A DNA stretch of 64,000 nt from assembly GCA_947569365.1 (NCBI GenBank), contig CANOSM010000005.1, positions 1-64,000 on the forward strand. The letters run 5' to 3'. Positions 19,596-30,209 of this stretch are shown here, in pieces. Made by a program: the position numbers and the translations under genes. Position 1 is the first letter of the stretch; each line of letters opens with the position of its first letter. The stretch is from an uncultured Clostridium sp. (GTDB lineage: Bacteria > Bacillota > Clostridia > TANB77 > CAG-508). The notes under the pieces were generated by a model. That model was not told the origin of the DNA, did not search any database, and saw only the letters and a list, made by a program, of their open reading frames with translations.

Positions 19596-19624
19596 TTGAT
19601 AATCTAGAATACGTATACTATAAT
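19596..19624 (+). promoter_or_regulatory. Sigma-A type promoter for the subtilisin gene
   Basis: TTGATA (19596-19601), a 17-bp spacer, then TATAAT (19619-19624), about 70 bp before the ATG. Confidence 0.65.
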
Positions 19625-19696
19625 GATTTTGTACAAGAATATTAAAATAATAGCGATATTCTTGTATAAATAATTAAAGAAGGAGAGTTATATTAT

Positions 19697-22600
19697 ATGA
19701 AGGGGAGATTTAAAAGGTTAGTAGTAATAAGCATGATTATTACTATATTATCTATACAGTTGCCTACAATAATTTTAGCAACTGAAATAGTTAGAAGTCC
19801 AAGAAATATGCAAGAGAAAGTCTTTAAAACTGATAACTCAGATAATAAAAAGAAACTTGAATATGAGGAAGGAAAAGCAATCATATTATACAAAAATTCA
19901 GCAGTGTCAAAAAAAAATAAAAAATCATCAATACTAAATGAAATAAAAATTGATGATACAGTCAGTTTTGAAGATGCAAGTCAAGTAAGTGCATATTCAA
20001 GTTCTTCAAAGGACGTAGATCTAAAAGTATCATTAGTGAGTTCAGATAAATATTCAACGCAAGAATTAGTCAAAAAATTAAACAATCAAAAAGAGATAAT
20101 ATATGCAGAGCCAAATTATAAAGTAAAAGCAACATCTCTAACTAATGATGAATATTTAAAATATCAATGGGCAATTGAAAATATTGGACAAAATGGAGGA
20201 ATAGAAGGAGAAGATATAAAAACCAAAGAAACGTTATCAGATAAAGAAAAAGTAATAGCAATAATAGATACAGGAGTTGATTATACAAACTCAGAACTTA
20301 AAGATCATATGTGGAATAATCCACATGATAAGAAGAAATTAGCAGGACAATATGGATATGATTTTGTAAATAAGGATAATGATCCAATAGATGATGCAGG
20401 TCATGGTACACATTGTGCAGGGATAATGACAGCTAAATCTGATAGTAAAGGAATTACAGGATCAATAATTAATAATAATAATATAAAAATAATGGCTTTA
20501 AAGTTCTTAGATGCAGAAGGTAGTGGAAGTAATTATGATGCAATTTCTGCATATAACTATATTTATAGAGCACAAGAATTAGGAACTAATGTTGTTGCTG
20601 TAAATAATTCCTGGGGAGGTTATGCATCAGATGAAGATATTATATTAAAGGAAATAATAGATTTAGTTGGAGAAAATGGTGCATTATCTATATGTGCTTC
20701 TGGCAATGAAAATGCAAATACAGATAAAGATATAAATTCACCTTCTGGTTTAGATAGTGATTATATAATATCAGTTGCAGCTACAAATGAAAAAGGAGAA
20801 CTTGCAACATTTTCAAATTATGGAAAAGAAACAGTTGATATAGCAGCTCCTGGAGCAGATATATTATCAACTGTATCATATAACGTATTTAACCCATCAA
20901 TATATTCTACTGAAGTTAGAAAAAATTTATGTAGTAAATACGAAAATTTTGAATCTGGATTAGGAAGCTTAGCTAGTAATCATAAAGTAACAGAAGGAAA
21001 TGTAGAGATAAATTCAAATAATTATTTTGGAGAAAAAGATGGTAAGGCACTAGAATGGTCTATAAAAAATGCAAAAGCAGGAAAAAAATATTCATTAGCA
21101 ATAAAAATAGATGAAACGAATTCATCACAAGTATTAAGTTCAATGATAAAAGCTACTTCAACAGGAGAGTTAGTAGAAGATTTTATGACAGGAAATTCAT
21201 CTGCACTATGGTCTTTTAATATATATAATCAAGATTATGATAGTATTGATCTAGATAAGATAGAAACTCTAGAAGAAGGCTTTTATGGTATATTAGAAAT
21301 GGATAACTATTGGAACCATATTACCAAAGAGCTAGAATATGATAAAGGAACTCTGGTAATGCAAATACTTCCAAAATCAGATGGAGATATAAGATTTACA
21401 ATTGATGATTTTGCAATAAGTAAAGAGACAGTAAAAGAAGAAGACTTTGGAAAATATGAGTTTTATAATGGAACATCTATGGCAACACCTTATGTAACAG
21501 CATCTGTAGCAATAGCGTCAAATTTATATGAGACAGAAGAAGTTCTTACATTAAAAAATAGAGTTTTAAATTCATCAAGAGAAGTAAAAGAGCTATCAGA
21601 TAAAGTATCAACATCAGGAGTATTAGATATTGAGAAATTCTCAGAACCAAGACCAATAATTACTAGTGTTGTTATGGATAAAAAGGGAAATGTAACTGTT
21701 ATAGGAGATTTTTTTGGAGATAATCCAAAATTATATATTAATGATAAAGAAATAAATGCAAAATACAATAAAGATGAAAAGGTATTGATATTTAATGATC
21801 CTACATTAAAAAATAAGAATTTAGAATTTAAAATAGATACAGGAAAATATAAATATTCTAAAAAGGTATACTTAGCTATAGGAGAAGAATTTGATAGCAT
21901 AAATTATGAACTAAGTCAATTCTTACCAGCAGTATCAATGGCATCTGATGGAAATGATATATATGTTTTGCAAAAAGATTTGGTTATGAATGTGATATCA
22001 GGATATGGAATACAAAATGTTATTATAGATGGATATACATTATTTGATAATTATGGAAAGATAGAAGAAAATACAACAGAAATAAAAAATGATACAGGTC
22101 TAGTGTATAATGATGGAGAAATATATACAGTATTTTCTTTAGACTATGGATACACAATAAATAAAGTTTTAGCACAATATGATAAGGAAAGCTGTTTATG
22201 GATAAAAATTACAGATATTCCAAGTGAATATAATACTTTATGTCCAACAATTGCTTCATATAATGGTGAAATATATCTAATTGGTGGATATGATAAAGAA
22301 AATAAAAAAATAACAACTAATGTGTATAAATATGATATGGACAAAGATGAATGGACAAAAATAGCAGATATACCAGAAGGAAGAGTTGCTTCAAAAGCCA
22401 GTCAAGTAGGAAATAAACTAGTTGTATTAATGGGAGCGAATGAAGCAGGAACAATGCCAGAACCATTAATATTTAATGGAACTAAATGGAAAAAGTCAGA
22501 AGCTAAACTAGAGGTAGTAGATAAAAAGTATAAATTAACAGATATACCATCAAATAATATAGATGATTATGAAGATGAATCAAAACCAAACAATGAAGAT

Positions 22601-23662
22601 AAAGATATTCCAGAAGTATATTCAGCAGGAATTGGAGCAGTTTCAAATGGAGTTATTATTACAGGATTAAAAACAGATGGATTTGGTGATACATTTATAT
22701 ATAATGTAGAAAAAGAATCATATGAAGAATCAGAGTATGTTTTATCTGAGACAGGATATACAACAGCAACTACAAATGGGGATACTTTATATGCTATGTC
22801 AACAAGTTTATATGATAGTATTTTAGGATATGGCATGAAACTAGCTGAAGTAAAAGGAGCATCACTTATACCATTTGAATTAGTGATTGATGGAGCGGGA
22901 ATAGAAATACCAGATGGTAGAGGAGATTTATTAATATCAGGAAAATATGAATATAATCATGGAACTACTATTAATATAAAACCTGAAATAGTAGATTATA
23001 GATACTATATAAAATCAATTACTGTAAATGGTAAGGTAGTTTCTGGAACATCTTATAAACTAGTATTATCAGAACCAACAAAGATAGTAATAAAAACTCA
23101 AAAATATCCTAATATATCTGGATTAAAAATGACTTCTCAAACAACATCTTCTGTAAAGATAAGTTGGAATAAATTAAATGGAGCAGAAGGATATCAAGTA
23201 TATTTATATAATACTAAGACAAAGAAATATCAAAAATATAAATATATAAACAGTAATAGTTTGACAATTTCAAAACTAAGTTCAAGTCTAACATATAAAA
23301 TAAAAGTAGATGGAATAAAGAAAATAAATGGAGCAAATAGAGTTATATCAACAGCTACTTTGGCAATTGGTACTAAGACTTTAACTCCAAATATATCTTC
23401 AATTAAATCAGCTAAAAAAGCAGCAACAGTAAAATGGAAAAAGATATCTGGAGCTAGTGGATATGAAATTTATATGTCAACAAGTAAAAATGGAAAATAT
23501 ACAAGAAAAAGGACTATAACTAATGGAAAAACTATTAGTAGTAAATTAACAGGTTTAAAATCAAAGAAGAACTATTACTTTAAAATAAGAACATATAAAA
23601 CAGTGGCAGGAAAGAAAATATATAGTTCATTTAGTAAAGTAAAATCAGTTAAAATAAAATAA
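19697..23662 (+). CDS. Secreted subtilisin-like (S8) protease with kelch-like and fibronectin-III repeats
   Basis: 1321 residues with a signal peptide (about 1-30) and a propeptide. The S8 catalytic triad is visible: Asp in AIIDTGVDYTNSEL, His in GHGTHCAGIM, Ser in NGTSMATPYVTAS. A long insertion splits the catalytic domain before the Ser. Downstream are kelch-like repeats (GEIYLIGGYD, VYKYDMDKDEWTKIADIPEG). Two C-terminal fibronectin-III-like domains follow (TTSSVKISWNKLNGAEGYQV and AATVKWKKISGASGYEIY). It has its own promoter and terminators on both sides, so it is an independent unit inserted between sbp and ftsA. Substrates are unknown. Confidence 0.92.
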   Translation: MKGRFKRLVVISMIITILSIQLPTIILATEIVRSPRNMQEKVFKTDNSDNKKKLEYEEGKAIILYKNSAVSKKNKKSSILNEIKIDDTVSFEDASQVSAYSSSSKDVDLKVSLVSSDKYSTQELVKKLNNQKEIIYAEPNYKVKATSLTNDEYLKYQWAIENIGQNGGIEGEDIKTKETLSDKEKVIAIIDTGVDYTNSELKDHMWNNPHDKKKLAGQYGYDFVNKDNDPIDDAGHGTHCAGIMTAKSDSKGITGSIINNNNIKIMALKFLDAEGSGSNYDAISAYNYIYRAQELGTNVVAVNNSWGGYASDEDIILKEIIDLVGENGALSICASGNENANTDKDINSPSGLDSDYIISVAATNEKGELATFSNYGKETVDIAAPGADILSTVSYNVFNPSIYSTEVRKNLCSKYENFESGLGSLASNHKVTEGNVEINSNNYFGEKDGKALEWSIKNAKAGKKYSLAIKIDETNSSQVLSSMIKATSTGELVEDFMTGNSSALWSFNIYNQDYDSIDLDKIETLEEGFYGILEMDNYWNHITKELEYDKGTLVMQILPKSDGDIRFTIDDFAISKETVKEEDFGKYEFYNGTSMATPYVTASVAIASNLYETEEVLTLKNRVLNSSREVKELSDKVSTSGVLDIEKFSEPRPIITSVVMDKKGNVTVIGDFFGDNPKLYINDKEINAKYNKDEKVLIFNDPTLKNKNLEFKIDTGKYKYSKKVYLAIGEEFDSINYELSQFLPAVSMASDGNDIYVLQKDLVMNVISGYGIQNVIIDGYTLFDNYGKIEENTTEIKNDTGLVYNDGEIYTVFSLDYGYTINKVLAQYDKESCLWIKITDIPSEYNTLCPTIASYNGEIYLIGGYDKENKKITTNVYKYDMDKDEWTKIADIPEGRVASKASQVGNKLVVLMGANEAGTMPEPLIFNGTKWKKSEAKLEVVDKKYKLTDIPSNNIDDYEDESKPNNEDKDIPEVYSAGIGAVSNGVIITGLKTDGFGDTFIYNVEKESYEESEYVLSETGYTTATTNGDTLYAMSTSLYDSILGYGMKLAEVKGASLIPFELVIDGAGIEIPDGRGDLLISGKYEYNHGTTINIKPEIVDYRYYIKSITVNGKVVSGTSYKLVLSEPTKIVIKTQKYPNISGLKMTSQTTSSVKISWNKLNGAEGYQVYLYNTKTKKYQKYKYINSNSLTISKLSSSLTYKIKVDGIKKINGANRVISTATLAIGTKTLTPNISSIKSAKKAATVKWKKISGASGYEIYMSTSKNGKYTRKRTITNGKTISSKLTGLKSKKNYYFKIRTYKTVAGKKIYSSFSKVKSVKIK

Positions 23663-23667
23663 AAAGT

Positions 23668-23708
23668 AAACTAGTTATCTAAAAATATATTAGATAACTA
23701 GTTTTTCT
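23668..23708 (+). terminator. Rho-independent terminator
   Basis: 13-bp stem AAACTAGTTATCT / AGATAACTAGTTT with a T tail, just after the subtilisin gene. Confidence 0.85.
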
Positions 23709-23912
23709 TATATTAATAGAGTATATTTATAGACTTTTGAGAGTTTTTTTGTTGATTTTTTGAGAAAATTGTTATATAGTAAATAAGTATTTACAAAAAA
23801 AACAATAATTACAAAAAGGTTACAAAAATATTACAAAAAAGTGACAATTTCTATTGACTTTTTTACTAAAATATAATATTCTAAAGCAAATAAAAAAGAT
23901 GGGGGAATAAAC

Positions 23913-25145
23913 TTGGCAATAGGTGATATAATTGTAGGTATCGATATTGGAACGTCTAAAGTTAGTGCAGTTGTTGGCGAGGTAAATAACTTCAATCAAA
24001 TTGAGATTATTTGTAGTACAAACAACAAATGTCGTGGAATTAGTAAAGGTAAGATTATCGATGAGGATGCAATTTCTAATGCAATAGAGAAAACAATACG
24101 AGAAGCTGAAGAAATTTCTGATTTAAAGATTAACTCATCATACATTAATATTCCCGGAAAGTATGTAACGATAGTACAAAACAGTATCGTAAAAGAAGCA
24201 AAAGATAAATATTCTGGAATATCTTTAAAAGATGTAGCATTATCAATGAATCAAATAAGAGATATAGAAATTCCAGATGATAAAATTTTAATAGATATAG
24301 TACCAGATAAGTTTATACTAGATGATGGTAAACTCACAGATGACCCTATAGGAAAGTTTAGTTCTAGTTTTACTTTAATGGCACAGATAATACTCGCAGA
24401 TAGAGAATATGTAAAGAAAATTACTAATATATTTAGAAAAGCAGGAATAGATATTGATGGCATAGTTCCAAATACATTAGCAGAAAAAAATTTAGTATTA
24501 GATATAAACGAGCAAAATGATAACGTAATGTTATTAGATATAGGGGCAGGAAATACAGATATAGGTATTTTTAATGGTTCAACATATGTATATACAAATA
24601 CTCTTTCTTTAGGAGGAGATAATGTAACAAATGACATAGCATATGTTTTAAATATTTCATCAGAAGAAGCTGAGAAATTAAAAAGACAATATGGATTAGC
24701 TCTTAAGTCTTTTATAGACAATGATAATAACATTGTACTTAATACATATATGGGAGGAGATTCCAAAAATAAAACAATAAAAAGTTCTGAGCTAATTGAA
24801 ATAATTGAAGCTAGAGTAGAAGAAATATTTTCACTTATAAATAAAGAAATTATGGCACAAGGGCTTAAGAACAGTATAAATAATGTTATATTAGTTGGAG
24901 AAGGTATAGTTAATTTGAATAAAAGTGATATGGCAGGAAAAATAATTTTAAACATTCCTGTAAAAGTTGCAACTGGAAGATTAGTTTCCACAGTAAAACC
25001 AACATTTAGGACAAGTTATGCTATAGTTAGATATATTGCATCAAGACCTTTTGCAAGTAGTGTATCAAGTAATATAGATACAAGAACAGAAAAATCAATT
25101 ATAAAAACATTTGTAGGAAAAGTTAGAGATTTTTTCTACTCATAA
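23913..25145 (+). CDS. ftsA: Cell division protein FtsA
   Basis: Actin-like protein tethering FtsZ to the membrane. 410 residues, starting at TTG 23913 behind a GGGGGA site. The nucleotide-binding motifs are IIVGIDIGTSKVSAVVGEV, VMLLDIGAGNTDIGIFNGS and NNVILVGEGIVNL. The SHS2 subdomain follows the first block. The last residues (FVGKVRDFFYS) form the amphipathic membrane-targeting helix. Directly followed by ftsZ. Confidence 0.95.
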   Translation: MAIGDIIVGIDIGTSKVSAVVGEVNNFNQIEIICSTNNKCRGISKGKIIDEDAISNAIEKTIREAEEISDLKINSSYINIPGKYVTIVQNSIVKEAKDKYSGISLKDVALSMNQIRDIEIPDDKILIDIVPDKFILDDGKLTDDPIGKFSSSFTLMAQIILADREYVKKITNIFRKAGIDIDGIVPNTLAEKNLVLDINEQNDNVMLLDIGAGNTDIGIFNGSTYVYTNTLSLGGDNVTNDIAYVLNISSEEAEKLKRQYGLALKSFIDNDNNIVLNTYMGGDSKNKTIKSSELIEIIEARVEEIFSLINKEIMAQGLKNSINNVILVGEGIVNLNKSDMAGKIILNIPVKVATGRLVSTVKPTFRTSYAIVRYIASRPFASSVSSNIDTRTEKSIIKTFVGKVRDFFYS

Positions 25146-25214
25146 AAGATAAGAATATAAATTTAGTTTTTAATTTTAAGGAAATATATATAATATGTAA
25201 GGAGGATCTACTTT

Positions 25215-26321
25215 ATGATAATGGAAAATGATGAAGTAAATTTCATGTTAGATGGAACAGCCGTAATTAAGGTAATCGGTGTTGGAGGTGCAGGAAATAA
25301 CGCTGTAAATAGAATGATAGATGCAGGTATAAAAAATGTAGAATTTATATCAGTAAATACAGATAGACAAGCCCTTCAATTATCAAAAGCATCAACAAAA
25401 ATACAAATAGGAGAAAAATTAACAAAAGGATTAGGAGCAGGAGCAAATCCTGATATAGGAGCACAAGCTGCAGAAGAAAGTAAAGCAGAAGTTGCAGAAG
25501 CCTTAAGAGGAGCAGATATGGTATTTGTTACATCTGGTATGGGTGGTGGAACAGGTACAGGAGCGGCACCAATAGTTGCTGCTACAGCAAAAGAAATGGG
25601 AATTTTAACAATAGGTGTTGTTACAAAACCATTTACTTTTGAAGGAAAGAAAAGATTAGCACAAGCTGAAAGAGGAATAGAAAACTTAAAAGGTAAAGTA
25701 GATACTTTAGTTGTAATTCCTAATGATAAACTATTACAAGCAATAGATAGAAAAACATCTATAGTAGAAGCTTTTAGAATGGCTGATGATGTTTTAAGAC
25801 AAGGTGTTCAAGGTATATCAGATTTAATTTCTGTACCTGGACTTATTAACTTAGATTTTGCAGATGTTAAAACGATAATGCTTGATAGAGGAATGGCTCA
25901 TATGGGCATAGGTATTGCATCTGGAGAAAATAGAGCAGAAGATGCTGCAAAGCAAGCTATACAATCACCATTACTTGATACATCAATTGAAGGAGCTAGA
26001 GGAGTTATTATCAATATTACTGGTGGTAGTGAAGTTGGATTACATGAAGCAAATACAGCAGCTGAGTTAATTCAACGCAGTGCAGATCCAGAAGCAAATA
26101 TCATATTTGGTTCTGTAACAGATGACTCTATGGGTGATGAAATTCGTATTACAGTTATTGCTACTGGATTTGAAGGTGATGATGAAAGAGAACAAAAGGC
26201 AAATGATATAGTAAATAAAGCTTGGGAAAGAAAAATGAACACAATAGCTGGTTCAAATGACAGATCTTCAAGTGCTGGTGAATTAGATATACCAACTTTT
26301 TTAAGAAAGAATAATAAATAG
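25215..26321 (+). CDS. ftsZ: Cell division protein FtsZ
   Basis: Tubulin-like GTPase forming the division ring. 368 residues. The GTP-binding signature [12 protein letters not shown], the N-terminal [17 protein letters not shown] and the T7-loop region [14 protein letters not shown] are intact. The conserved C-terminal peptide [11 protein letters not shown], which binds FtsA and SepF, is present. AAGGAGG lies 9 bp before ATG 25215. Confidence 0.97.
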   Translation: MIMENDEVNFMLDGTAVIKVIGVGGAGNNAVNRMIDAGIKNVEFISVNTDRQALQLSKASTKIQIGEKLTKGLGAGANPDIGAQAAEESKAEVAEALRGADMVFVTSGMGGGTGTGAAPIVAATAKEMGILTIGVVTKPFTFEGKKRLAQAERGIENLKGKVDTLVVIPNDKLLQAIDRKTSIVEAFRMADDVLRQGVQGISDLISVPGLINLDFADVKTIMLDRGMAHMGIGIASGENRAEDAAKQAIQSPLLDTSIEGARGVIINITGGSEVGLHEANTAAELIQRSADPEANIIFGSVTDDSMGDEIRITVIATGFEGDDEREQKANDIVNKAWERKMNTIAGSNDRSSSAGELDIPTFLRKNNK

Positions 26322-26349
26322 TAAAAATTAAAAATACATAATGAATTAT

Positions 26350-26388
26350 AATAAAGGAGGAGTTAAAAAATTCCTTCTTTATTAATTT
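26350..26388 (+). terminator. Hairpin after ftsZ
   Basis: AATAAAGGAGGA pairs with TCCTTCTTTATT across a short A-rich loop. The T run after it is weak, so it may be an attenuator or processing hairpin rather than a full terminator. Confidence 0.4.
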
Positions 26389-26422
26389 CTTCCAAAAAGT
26401 TGACATAATTTTTTGAAAAATA

Positions 26423-26451
26423 TAGACTCTACAAGAAAATTGTGGTACAAT
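26423..26451 (+). promoter_or_regulatory. Possible promoter for the CAP-domain gene
   Basis: TAGACT (26423-26428), a 17-bp spacer, then TACAAT (26446-26451), about 38 bp before the TTG start. Confidence 0.4.
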
Positions 26452-26489
26452 ATTAACTAGTTATGTAAACTGAAAAAGGGGGAATTTAA

Positions 26490-28079
26490 TTGAAAAGAAT
26501 AGTTTCTTGCATCTTAGGAATGGTATTTATAATAATTATTTTATCTACTAAATCGAATGCGGCTAGTAGTACAGCAACTATGGATATTACAGTAAAAGAA
26601 AATTATACGTATGCATATAATGTATTAAAGCTAGTTAATATAGAAAGAGAGATAGAGGGAGTACCAAAACTCACAATGGATAAAGAATTATTAGATGCTG
26701 CTATGTTACGTGCAAGTGAACTAGTTATATATTACAGTCATACAAGACCAAATGGAAAAACACCAGGAACAACATGTGGTAAAGTATATGCGGAAAATAT
26801 AGCAGCTTTTCCTAAAATTCCGAGAAATGCAGTAGAAGGATGGATGTGTTCACCTCCTCATAGAAAAACAATGCTAAGTAAAGATTATATATCAACAGGA
26901 ATTGGAGTAGTTGAATGTGATGGAAATTTATATTGGGTACAATTATTTGGAAAGAATCGATTAAATGCAATATCTACAAAACCAAGTGATAGAGAAATAA
27001 CTAAAACAATAACAGCATTAACAGATAAATTAAAGTTAAGTTATCTAGGAAAAACAGAATTCAATTATGATGATATAAAGAAAAGTAAAACAAACATAAT
27101 ACTACAAAATTTAGAAATACCAAGAGTACAAACAGAGATAAAATCAAATGATTTAAAATATGAAAGTTCAAATAGTAAAATACTTAAAGTAAACAGTAGT
27201 GGTACAATGGATTTTGTATCATCTGGGGAAGCAAAATTAACAGTATCACTAAAATCAAATAAAGCAGTATCTATTAATCAAAAAATAAAAATAAAAAGAG
27301 AAAATTATATACCAGACTTACAGATATCAGGGATTAAAAATTATATATATACAGGAAAAGAAATAATTCCTCAAATTATAATAAAAGATGGTGACTATAC
27401 ATTAATAAAAGACAAAGATTATAAAATAACATATACGAATAATAAAAATATTGGAACAGCAAGCATATATATAGAAGGAATTGGAAAATATAGTGGAGAA
27501 ATAAAAAAGACATTTAAAATAATACCAAATAAATTAAAAGGATTAAAAGTATCTACTAAATCCACTTCTAGTATAACTATAAAATATAATAAGGTAGACA
27601 ATGTAAGTGGATATGCAATATACAAATATAATCCAACTTCAAAAACATATAAATATTATGGAAAGACCAAAAATACAACATATAAAATAAATAAACTAAA
27701 ATCTGGCACAGTATATAAAATAAAAGTAAGAGCATATAAAACAGTAGGAAATACTAATTATTATGGAGATTATTCACAGATATTAACAGTAATAACAACT
27801 CCTAATAAAGCTACAAAATTAAAAGTAAAAAGTAAGACTAGAAACAAATTAAATATAACATGGAAAAAAGTAAGTAATGCATCAGGATATAAAGTATATG
27901 TATATAATACTAGTAAGAAAAAATATGATGTATATAATACAAAAAAGAACATAATAAATATAAAAAAGTTAAAAGCAGGAAAAACATATAAAATAAAAGT
28001 AAGGGCATACAGAAAAAATGGAAATACATATTCATATGGAACATATTCATCAATATTAAAAGCAAAAACAAAAAGATAA
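26490..28079 (+). CDS. Secreted CAP (SCP/PR1) domain protein with fibronectin-like repeats
   Basis: 529 residues starting at TTG 26490 behind GGGGGAA. A signal peptide (residues 1-24) precedes a CAP domain like that of sporulation-associated YkwD (VLKLVNIEREIEGVPKLTMD, ASELVIYYSHTRPNG, GWMCSPPHRKTML). After a BIG2/Ig-like stretch come two fibronectin-III-like repeats (SSITIKYNKVDNVSGYAIYK and NKLNITWKKVSNASGYKVYV). These are similar to the tail of the subtilisin at 19697-23662. It is extracellular, probably wall-associated; its activity is unknown. Confidence 0.85.
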   Translation: MKRIVSCILGMVFIIIILSTKSNAASSTATMDITVKENYTYAYNVLKLVNIEREIEGVPKLTMDKELLDAAMLRASELVIYYSHTRPNGKTPGTTCGKVYAENIAAFPKIPRNAVEGWMCSPPHRKTMLSKDYISTGIGVVECDGNLYWVQLFGKNRLNAISTKPSDREITKTITALTDKLKLSYLGKTEFNYDDIKKSKTNIILQNLEIPRVQTEIKSNDLKYESSNSKILKVNSSGTMDFVSSGEAKLTVSLKSNKAVSINQKIKIKRENYIPDLQISGIKNYIYTGKEIIPQIIIKDGDYTLIKDKDYKITYTNNKNIGTASIYIEGIGKYSGEIKKTFKIIPNKLKGLKVSTKSTSSITIKYNKVDNVSGYAIYKYNPTSKTYKYYGKTKNTTYKINKLKSGTVYKIKVRAYKTVGNTNYYGDYSQILTVITTPNKATKLKVKSKTRNKLNITWKKVSNASGYKVYVYNTSKKKYDVYNTKKNIINIKKLKAGKTYKIKVRAYRKNGNTYSYGTYSSILKAKTKR

Positions 28080-28405
28080 TAAGATAAAGTTATTGAAAAA
28101 CAAAGGATAAGAGTGAAAAGAAATGAAAAATAAAATAAGGTTTAAAATTATAAGAAATAATTATTTATTATATATAAAATAACAAGTTTAGATTAAAGAA
28201 ATTTATCTTAAACTTGTTTATTTTTTTGTCTAAAAAAATAAATACATAAAATAAAAAAAAGAATAATATCGTTTATGATCTTTTCTTAAGTATTTTTAAA
28301 AGAAAATAATAGCTAATAATTTAAAATTAGTCCTAAAAACGACAGTATTTTTAAATCAAGCATATTAAAATTAAATATATCATATATACAAAAGAAGGAT
28401 AGTAG
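28080..28405. other. Intergenic region before spoIIGA
   Basis: About 325 AT-rich bases. A terminator hairpin at 28181-28227 ends the CAP gene. The rest should carry the spoIIGA promoter, expected to be Spo0A/SigA-dependent by analogy with Bacillus, but I cannot point to a convincing box. Confidence 0.4.
28181..28227 (+). terminator. Rho-independent terminator
   Basis: Stem AACAAGTTTA / TAAACTTGTT followed by a TTTATTTTTTT tract. Confidence 0.75.
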
Positions 28406-29230
28406 ATGGTTTTATATTTAGATCTGATTATTTTTAAAGAATTCATAATGGATTTTATATTAATAATTGTAACTAAAACAGTTCTAAAAAAAAGCACAAA
28501 AAACACTAATATCATTATAGCTTGCATCATAGGAGTAATAGAAACTATTATAGATATACTAATGAATATTAATGTAGCAATTAGACTAGCACTTAAATTA
28601 ATAACTTCTATATTAATTGTAAAAGTTGCTTTCAAATCAAAAACTTTAAAAGAAATGCTGAAAGAACTTGCTTGTTTTTATATAGTAAGTTTTATATTTG
28701 CAGGAATTGCTACAAGTATAATGTTTTCAGAATCATTAAATAATATACTAAAGCAGGGAATTATATTTGGTAAATATTCAGACTTTTTAATTATAGTATC
28801 TATTATTGTAGGAACTATATTAATAACAGTAACATTCAAATTAATAACCAAAAATATCAGAAAAGATAATATGATTTGCAATGTAGAGATAGGAATATTA
28901 AAAAATATAATAAAACTAAAAGTACTACTAGACACTGGTAACTTATTAAAAGAACCAATTACAGGAAAGCCAGTTGTAATAATAGAAAAAAGAAAATTAA
29001 ATCATATATTAGAAAATTTAAAAGATAGTATAAAAATTTATGTAATACCATATAAAACACTCGGAAATGAAGAAAAAGTATTATTTGGAATAAAACCAGA
29101 ATTTATCAGATTAGAAGAAAAGAACAACTACTATAGTGATGATGTAATAATTGGTCTATATGATGGAAAAATTAGTCAAAATGATTCATATTTCGGATTA
29201 ATAGGAATTGATTTATTTGAGAAGGAGTGA
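28406..29230 (+). CDS. spoIIGA: Sporulation sigma-E processing peptidase
   Basis: Membrane aspartic protease that cleaves pro-sigma-E in the mother cell. 274 residues. The N-terminal half has about five hydrophobic helices. The catalytic Asp is in [14 protein letters not shown], followed by [21 protein letters not shown] and GLIGIDLF, all typical of SpoIIGA. The CTC-GGA at 29060-29065 reads Leu-Gly in frame, a useful contrast with the CGG frameshift sites. The stop lies next to the ribosome site of sigE, as in other spore formers. Confidence 0.92.
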   Translation: MVLYLDLIIFKEFIMDFILIIVTKTVLKKSTKNTNIIIACIIGVIETIIDILMNINVAIRLALKLITSILIVKVAFKSKTLKEMLKELACFYIVSFIFAGIATSIMFSESLNNILKQGIIFGKYSDFLIIVSIIVGTILITVTFKLITKNIRKDNMICNVEIGILKNIIKLKVLLDTGNLLKEPITGKPVVIIEKRKLNHILENLKDSIKIYVIPYKTLGNEEKVLFGIKPEFIRLEEKNNYYSDDVIIGLYDGKISQNDSYFGLIGIDLFEKE

Positions 29231-29238
29231 GTTTTAAT

Positions 29239-29970
29239 ATGGGAATGATTAAAAAACTAAAAAATAATATTAATTTAATGTATATTAAATATTTAAAGAA
29301 AAATGGATTAGATGATTTACCAATATTTTATATAAATGGTAGTCAAACATTGCCACCACCACTTACTAGTAAAGAAGAAGAAGAGTTATTAAATAAAATA
29401 GATGATGAAAATTCTAATTCAAGAAAAATACTAGTAGAACATAATCTAAGATTAGTAGTGTACATAGCTAAAAAGTTTGAAAATACAGGAGTTGATTTAG
29501 AAGATTTAATTTCTATAGGAACAATAGGACTTATGAAAGCAATTAATACATTTAATAATTCTAAAAAAATAAAACTTGCTACATATGCTTCAAGATGTAT
29601 AGAAAATGAAATTCTAATGTTTTTAAGAAGAAGTAATAAGATTAAGGGAGAAGTCTCAATAGATGAGCCATTAAATCAAGATGGAGATGGAAATGAATTA
29701 TTACTTTCAGATTTACTTGGTACAGATGAAGATATTGTATATAAAAATCTAGAAGATGAAGTAGATAGAAGGTTACTTAAATCTGCTCTTAGCAAATTAG
29801 ATGAAAAAGAAAAAAATATTATGAATTTAAGATTTGGTATGGAAGGGCAGAAAGAAAGAACACAGAAGGAAGTTGCTGATATGCTTGGAATATCACAAAG
29901 TTATATATCTAGACTAGAAAAGAAAATAATGATAAAAATGAGAAAAGATATAACAAGTAAAACTGGATAA
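29239..29970 (+). CDS. sigE: RNA polymerase sigma-E (pro-form), sporulation
   Basis: Mother-cell early sporulation sigma factor. 243 residues from ATG 29239 (AAGGAG at 29222-29227). The N-terminal pro-sequence is followed by the family signature [20 protein letters not shown]. Region 2 ([20 protein letters not shown]) and the region 4 helix-turn-helix ([20 protein letters not shown]) are complete. The pair spoIIGA-sigE downstream of ftsZ is the usual clostridial order and shows that the host makes endospores. Confidence 0.95.
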   Translation: MGMIKKLKNNINLMYIKYLKKNGLDDLPIFYINGSQTLPPPLTSKEEEELLNKIDDENSNSRKILVEHNLRLVVYIAKKFENTGVDLEDLISIGTIGLMKAINTFNNSKKIKLATYASRCIENEILMFLRRSNKIKGEVSIDEPLNQDGDGNELLLSDLLGTDEDIVYKNLEDEVDRRLLKSALSKLDEKEKNIMNLRFGMEGQKERTQKEVADMLGISQSYISRLEKKIMIKMRKDITSKTG

Positions 29971-30014
29971 ATCAAAGTAAGTGAACTTTTAAGGTTTACT
30001 ATAAATTGTAAAAT

Positions 30015-30065
30015 AAAAGTAACCAAAATGAGGAAAATAAAAATGCCAAAATTGGTTACTTTTTT
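30015..30065. repeat. 51-bp palindromic repeat, copy 1 (after sigE)
   Basis: Outer arms AAAGTAACCAA and TTGGTTACTTT flank an A-rich centre that includes AATGCCAAAATT. It may act as the sigE terminator. Its reverse complement closely matches 59223-59275, including GTAACCAATTTTGGCA, so it is a dispersed repeat rather than a one-off hairpin. Confidence 0.7.
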
Positions 30066-30080
30066 GATTTAATAAAATAT

Positions 30081-30108
30081 TTGATTTTCTTAAAAATCTG
30101 TGTATAAT
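30081..30108 (+). promoter_or_regulatory. Promoter of a candidate small RNA
   Basis: TTGATT (30081-30086), a 16-bp spacer, then TATAAT (30103-30108). It lies between a hairpin and a terminator, with no gene start downstream on the same strand. Confidence 0.45.
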
Positions 30109-30114
30109 ATAGAT

Positions 30115-30196
30115 AGAAAATGAGAAACACAGAAATGTGTTGCCGAACAAATAATATAACCATTCGCCTGAGCAAAAGCAGAATGGTTATTTTTTA
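30115..30196 (+). ncRNA. Candidate small RNA of about 80 nt
   Basis: Starts after a good promoter and ends in a terminator (ATAACCATTC 30156-30165 / GAATGGTTAT 30181-30190 plus T run). Inside is a perfect hairpin AACACA-GAAA-TGTGTT (30126-30141) with a GNRA-type tetraloop. No start codon with a ribosome site is present. It ends 14 bp before the 3' end of convergent murE. I do not recognise a known RNA family. It might instead be only a terminator with a cryptic promoter. Confidence 0.4.
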
Positions 30197-30209
30197 TAAA
30201 ACTATTATT

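Noticed and set aside
24251..24991. 246-residue minus-strand open frame inside ftsA
   Set aside because: It is a shadow of ftsA with low-complexity hydrophobic composition.
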